From Schleiferiaceae bacterium (GTDB lineage Bacteria > Bacteroidota > Bacteroidia > Flavobacteriales > Schleiferiaceae): a stretch of DNA of 6,182 nucleotides. Below are positions 5,956 through 6,182 of this stretch, piece after piece. Numbering within the stretch: position 1 is the stretch's first letter; each line of letters opens with the position of its first letter. The notes beneath the pieces were generated by a model, which saw only the letters and a list, made by a program, of their open reading frames with translations, was not told the DNA's origin and made no database searches. The DNA is taken from the NCBI GenBank assembly GCA_023260615.1, contig JALQUY010000091.1:1-6182 (forward strand), written 5' to 3'. The translations under genes were made by a program, and so were the position numbers.

Positions 5956-6182
5956 ATGTCAGACGATAAGAAAATCATCTTTAGCATGTCGGGAGTCTCC
6001 AAGATCCTCCCGAACAACAACAAAGCCATCCTGAAGGACATTTATTTGAGCTTCTTCTACGGCGCAAAAATTGGCATCATTGGTCTCAACGGTTCGGGTA
6101 AGTCCACCTTGCTGAAGATCATTGCCGGCGTGGAAAAGAATTTCCAAGGCGATGTGGTCTTTTCGCAGGGATACACGGTAGG
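5956..6182 (+). CDS. ettA: ABC-F family ATPase, EttA-like (energy-dependent translational throttle), N-terminal part
   Basis: Only the first 75 codons are in the window; the frame is open to the right edge. After a short polar start (MSDDKKIIFSMSGVSKILP), the sequence has ILKDIYLSFFYGAKIGIIGL, then the Walker A motif GLNGSGKST at residues 43-51, then LLKIIAGVE and the beginning of the Q-loop approach. The SFFxGAKIGxxGLNGxGKSTLL wording matches EttA more closely than Uup or YheS. ABC-F proteins are soluble, have two ABC cassettes and no membrane domain. EttA binds the ribosomal E site and gates early elongation according to ATP/ADP status. The arm motif that would confirm the subfamily lies beyond the window. 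ATG 5956 aligns with the usual EttA start. The gene is divergent from its left neighbour. Confidence 0.9.
   Translation, partial: MSDDKKIIFSMSGVSKILPNNNKAILKDIYLSFFYGAKIGIIGLNGSGKSTLLKIIAGVEKNFQGDVVFSQGYTV

Noticed and set aside
1..6182. Mobile elements, CRISPR arrays, tRNA or rRNA genes, phage or defence systems
   Set aside because: No transposase-like protein, short regularly spaced repeats, cloverleaf-forming segment or rRNA-like stretch was seen on either strand. The genes are ordinary chromosomal types.

Overview
The window looks like a chromosomal segment of a Bacteroidota bacterium, probably Flavobacteriales or a related lineage with a moderate GC content of roughly 50%. Three observations support this. 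There is a large secreted protein ending in a gliding-motility / type IX secretion (T9SS) C-terminal domain. There are TAnnTTTG-type promoter elements in place of a sigma70 -10 box. There is also a small exported protein with a carboxypeptidase-regulatory-like domain. Shine-Dalgarno sequences are not evident at the starts, which fits the phylum.

Layout, left to right. Positions 1-126 hold the last 41 codons of an acyl-CoA dehydrogenase (+). After a 118-bp gap, 245-3604 (+) encodes a 1119-residue exported surface protein. It has a signal peptide, a cysteine-rich N-terminal module, a middle beta-rich region, about six fibronectin-III-like modules and a type B T9SS sorting domain. A clear intrinsic terminator (3627-3653) follows it. 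A TAnnTTTG promoter element (3657-3664) begins only 3 bp later, and a perfect 9-bp inverted repeat (3667-3689) lies between that element and the start codon of guaB, IMP dehydrogenase (3692-5164, +). Converging on guaB, and sharing the tetranucleotide TTAA as both stop codons, is a 241-residue exported protein on the minus strand (5161-5886). Divergent from that gene, after a 69-bp gap, is the start of an ABC-F ATPase resembling EttA (5956 to the window end, +).

The genes do not form one pathway. They are fatty-acid beta-oxidation, a secreted adhesin-like protein, guanine nucleotide synthesis, an envelope protein of unknown role and a ribosome-associated ATPase. The terminator and the separate promoter-like elements indicate mostly single-gene transcription units. 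I see no mobile element, CRISPR array, tRNA, rRNA or defence island. I found no convincing previously undescribed system. The most interesting sequence-level signals are the compact terminator/promoter/palindrome arrangement upstream of guaB and the two-module super-repeat inside the surface protein.
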